Source: Nitriliruptoraceae bacterium (GTDB taxonomy: Bacteria; Actinomycetota; Nitriliruptoria; Nitriliruptorales; Nitriliruptoraceae). Taken from it: a stretch of 6,664 nucleotides of DNA. The notes beneath the pieces were generated by a model. The model was not told the DNA's origin. It ran no database searches and saw only the letters and a list, made by a program, of their open reading frames with translations. Every line of letters begins with the position of its first letter. Position 1 is the first letter of the stretch. The translations under genes were made by a program, and so were the position numbers. Positions 5,236 through 6,664 of the stretch are shown one piece after another. The stretch is from NCBI GenBank assembly GCA_003554005.1, contig PWEU01000185.1, positions 1 to 6,664 on the forward strand. The letters run 5' to 3'.

Positions 5236-6018
5236 TCAGCCGGCGGGGCATCGGGGCCGCCATGGGCAGTGGTTGCAGTGGCGGTCTGGGACCGCCTCGA
5301 AGGTGGGGTCCCCGGAGGCGCGGCGGGCCACGACGGCGAGGTGGTCGCGGGCCGCAGCCATGCTGTCCTCGGTCAGCGTCACGGTGACCGCGGCGGGTGC
5401 GACGGGGTAGTGCAGGGTGGCGCGGACCCGGTCCCGGTCGGGCCAGCGGCGTCGCACCAGCGCGCCGTACACGTTGAGCTGCAGGTCCTCGGCGAGGTCA
5501 TCGGGGGTGACCTGCCGCCGGGTGACCTTGTGGTCCACCACCTCGATGGTCCGCTCGTCGCGGTCCAGCAGCAGGTCGACGAACCCGATGATGCGGTGCC
5601 CGGACGACAGCTCGTCGCGAAGCGGCTGTTCGACCCCGAGCACCGTCGAGGTGGCGAGCACGTCCCGCTGCAGGCTGTGGGTGACCCAGGACGCGGCGCG
5701 CCCGGCCGATCCGTCGGCGTGGGGTAGCTCCAACTCCTCCCAGGCGGAGCCCAGGGCGTCCAGCGCGTAGGGCAGCGCGTCGGCGAGCGGCGCATCGGGT
5801 CGGGCGGCCCGGTGGCGGTAGGCGGCCTCCAGCGCGGCGTGGACCGCGGATCCGATCCGCCAGGCGCGAGGCACGTGACGCTCGGCGGGCACCTTCGCGA
5901 CGTAGCTGTACCAGTACCGCCGTGGGCACTGCTCGTAGGTCCGGGTCGAGGACACGCTGTGCCACCACGTCCGACCCGCCGGTGCGGTCATCGTCACCGC
6001 GCCGTCACGCTGGGGCAT
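5236..6018 (-). CDS. Stand-alone RecB/Cas4-like PD-(D/E)XK nuclease with four iron-sulfur-type cysteines
   Basis: The 260-residue product matches the PD-(D/E)XK nuclease family PF12705, found alone as 'RecB family exonuclease' in many actinobacteria. Active-site elements appear in order: SSTRTYEQCPRRYWY near the start, GSAVHAALE with His60, GFVD with Asp148, EVVDHK giving Asp162-x-Lys164, and DLQLNVY with Gln180 and Tyr184. Four cysteines, Cys31 plus Cys248, Cys251 and Cys257 in a C-x2-C-x5-C pattern, are placed as in AddB and Cas4, where they hold a 4Fe-4S cluster. The protein likely degrades or trims DNA in the cytoplasm during repair. There is no helicase domain or helicase neighbour, and no cas gene or repeat array, so a CRISPR role is unsupported. 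A frame extends to an ATG at 6039, but GGGAGGTGA (6024-6032) is well placed for the ATG at 6018. The small membrane-protein gene follows 88 bases downstream. Confidence 0.9.
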   Translation of the reverse strand: MPQRDGAVTMTAPAGRTWWHSVSSTRTYEQCPRRYWYSYVAKVPAERHVPRAWRIGSAVHAALEAAYRHRAARPDAPLADALPYALDALGSAWEELELPHADGSAGRAASWVTHSLQRDVLATSTVLGVEQPLRDELSSGHRIIGFVDLLLDRDERTIEVVDHKVTRRQVTPDDLAEDLQLNVYGALVRRRWPDRDRVRATLHYPVAPAAVTVTLTEDSMAAARDHLAVVARRASGDPTFEAVPDRHCNHCPWRPRCPAG

Positions 6019-6023
6019 CGCCG

Positions 6024-6032
6024 TCACCTCCC
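6024..6032 (-). promoter_or_regulatory. Ribosome binding site of the nuclease gene
   Basis: GGGAGGTGA on the minus strand lies five bases before the ATG at 6018. It rules against the in-frame ATG at 6039, which lies upstream of this site. Confidence 0.7.
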
Positions 6033-6059
6033 GACACACCCCACGATGCCGGACCGGTG

Positions 6060-6075
6060 TGACACCGAGGTGTCA
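6060..6075. promoter_or_regulatory. Perfect TGACACC/GGTGTCA palindrome upstream of the nuclease gene
   Basis: TGACACC-GA-GGTGTCA is a perfect 16-base inverted repeat centred about 50 bases upstream of the nuclease start. An extra half-site, GGTGT, abuts it at 6056-6060, and further GACAC or GTGTC copies lie at 6033-6037 and 6126-6130. The position and symmetry suit a dimeric regulator acting on the nuclease promoter. The regulator is not identified. GACAC is also the core recognised by WhiA-type regulators, but that link is speculative. Confidence 0.5.
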
Positions 6076-6173
6076 GGCCCCGGCCCCGCGCTGGGTCGAT
6101 CTGGCATGGACAGGACATAGCCGTGGTGTCGGCGCGTCACCGCGCGGGGGGACCACCAGGTCGGGGGAGCGGA

Positions 6174-6201
6174 GACCGGATGTCGGGGCGGATGTCCGGT
6201 C
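6174..6201. terminator. Weak hairpin and direct repeat at the end of the SRPBCC gene
   Basis: GACCGGATGTC (6174-6184) and GATGTCCGGTC (6191-6201) can pair around a five-base loop. In plus-strand RNA there are two G-U wobbles; in minus-strand RNA, the direction of the neighbouring gene, those become two mismatches. The same stretch holds a direct repeat of GGATGTC (6178-6184 and 6190-6196). It overlaps the stop codon of the SRPBCC gene. A role as terminator is possible but weak. Confidence 0.3.
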
Positions 6202-6664
6202 AGGCCGCCTCGTGGCCTTCTGCCAGCCCCTGCAACCGCTGGAGCGTGGCGCGCATCCCGTCGCGCAGCTCCTCGTCGTGGGCGTCGAGGCCGCCCAGCA
6301 GCAGCGCTGCGAACACCCTGGCCCCGAGCGGACGCGGACCTGTCGGCGCCCGTGACTCGGTCACCAGGGTCCCGTCACCATCAGGCTCGAAGCGGTACCG
6401 CCAACGGGTCGCGCTCCCGCGTGTCTCGAACGCGAACTCCCGCCCCGGATCGGCTGCCACGACCCGGTTCACCGTGAACCAGCGCACCAGCCCGCGCCGG
6501 TTGAACCCCAGGAACCTCGCCCCGACCGCGGGGCCGCCGACCGAGCCGACCCAGCGGCCGCCGGTGCACTCCGGGCTCAGCTGCCCCATCTGGGTGACGT
6601 CGGACACCAGCTCGTAGCAGCGCTGCGGCCGGGCGGCGATCCGTAGGCTCACCGCGTCGGGTGA
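6200..6664 (-). CDS. SRPBCC-fold protein (polyketide cyclase/dehydratase-like), start probably beyond the window
   Basis: The visible 154 residues fit the SRPBCC (START/Bet v 1-like) superfamily of hydrophobic-ligand-binding proteins, in the subfamily often named polyketide cyclase/dehydratase. Landmarks are an opening strand (AVSLRIAARPQ), the first helix with YELVSDVTQMGQLSPEC, GARFLGFNRRG, DPGREFAFET, WRYRFEPDGDGT, and a long C-terminal helix (DEELRDGMRATLQRL). The ligand and reaction are unknown, and the family name does not show polyketide chemistry here. A GTG at 6652 could be a start, but it has no ribosome binding site and would cut the first strand short. The frame stays open to the window edge, so the start is probably just outside and a few N-terminal residues are missing. 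No signal peptide is seen. A 181-base spacer separates it from the nuclease gene on the same strand. Confidence 0.82.
   Translation of the reverse strand, partial: SPDAVSLRIAARPQRCYELVSDVTQMGQLSPECTGGRWVGSVGGPAVGARFLGFNRRGLVRWFTVNRVVAADPGREFAFETRGSATRWRYRFEPDGDGTLVTESRAPTGPRPLGARVFAALLLGGLDAHDEELRDGMRATLQRLQGLAEGHEAA

Noticed and set aside
4350..5387. A 345-codon plus-strand open frame across the hydrolase end, membrane-protein gene and nuclease end
   Set aside because: It has no ribosome binding site or domain, is Arg/Gly/Ser-rich, and conflicts with three better-supported genes.
5236..6018. Interpretation of the nuclease as Cas4 of a CRISPR system
   Set aside because: No cas1, cas2 or other cas gene and no repeat-spacer array is present. 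The fold and cysteine pattern are shared by the wider RecB/AddB family.

Overview
The window is very GC-rich, with G or C at nearly every third codon position, and has frequent GTG starts, strong purine-rich ribosome binding sites and protein families typical of Actinomycetota. A wax ester synthase/diacylglycerol acyltransferase, a stand-alone RecB-type nuclease and an actinobacterial-style SGNH hydrolase all fit a high-GC actinobacterium. A deep-branching class such as Nitriliruptoria or Acidimicrobiia is possible, but the sequence alone does not settle it. The region looks like ordinary chromosome: I see no insertion sequence, integrase, tRNA, rRNA or CRISPR array.

Layout, left to right. 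(1) Positions 1-540, minus strand: the N-terminal 180 residues of a thiamine-pyrophosphate (TPP) enzyme of the acetolactate-synthase superfamily, running off the left edge. (2) Positions 541-847: a 307-base divergent intergenic region with several inverted repeats, including a perfect 15-bp-arm hairpin, and a candidate promoter for the TPP enzyme. (3) Positions 848-2643, plus strand: a probable two-gene unit of a small uncharacterised protein followed by a WS/DGAT acyltransferase. (4) Positions 2644-2735: a convergent gap with a terminator-like hairpin. (5) Positions 2736-3848, minus strand: a secreted or membrane protein with a bactofilin-like beta-solenoid of 17-residue repeats and a multi-pass membrane domain. 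(6) Positions 3849-4024: a divergent regulatory gap with a palindrome over a candidate -10 box and repeated GGGTC motifs. (7) Positions 4025-4819, plus strand: an SGNH/GDSL hydrolase. (8) Positions 4779-6018, minus strand: a stand-alone PD-(D/E)XK nuclease with four iron-sulfur-type cysteines, then a small two-pass membrane protein whose 3' end overlaps the hydrolase gene tail to tail by 41 bases. (9) Positions 6019-6199: a spacer with a perfect TGACACC/GGTGTCA palindrome upstream of the nuclease. (10) Positions 6200-6664, minus strand: an SRPBCC-fold protein running off the right edge.

The genes do not form one pathway. The acyltransferase (storage lipid synthesis) and the SGNH hydrolase (ester hydrolysis) could both act on lipids, but they are separated by the oppositely oriented solenoid gene, so a shared role is only a guess. 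The most interesting material is the unexplained symmetric DNA in the intergenic regions, the solenoid-membrane fusion, and the small uncharacterised genes beside the acyltransferase and the nuclease. I did not find a convincing new multi-gene system.
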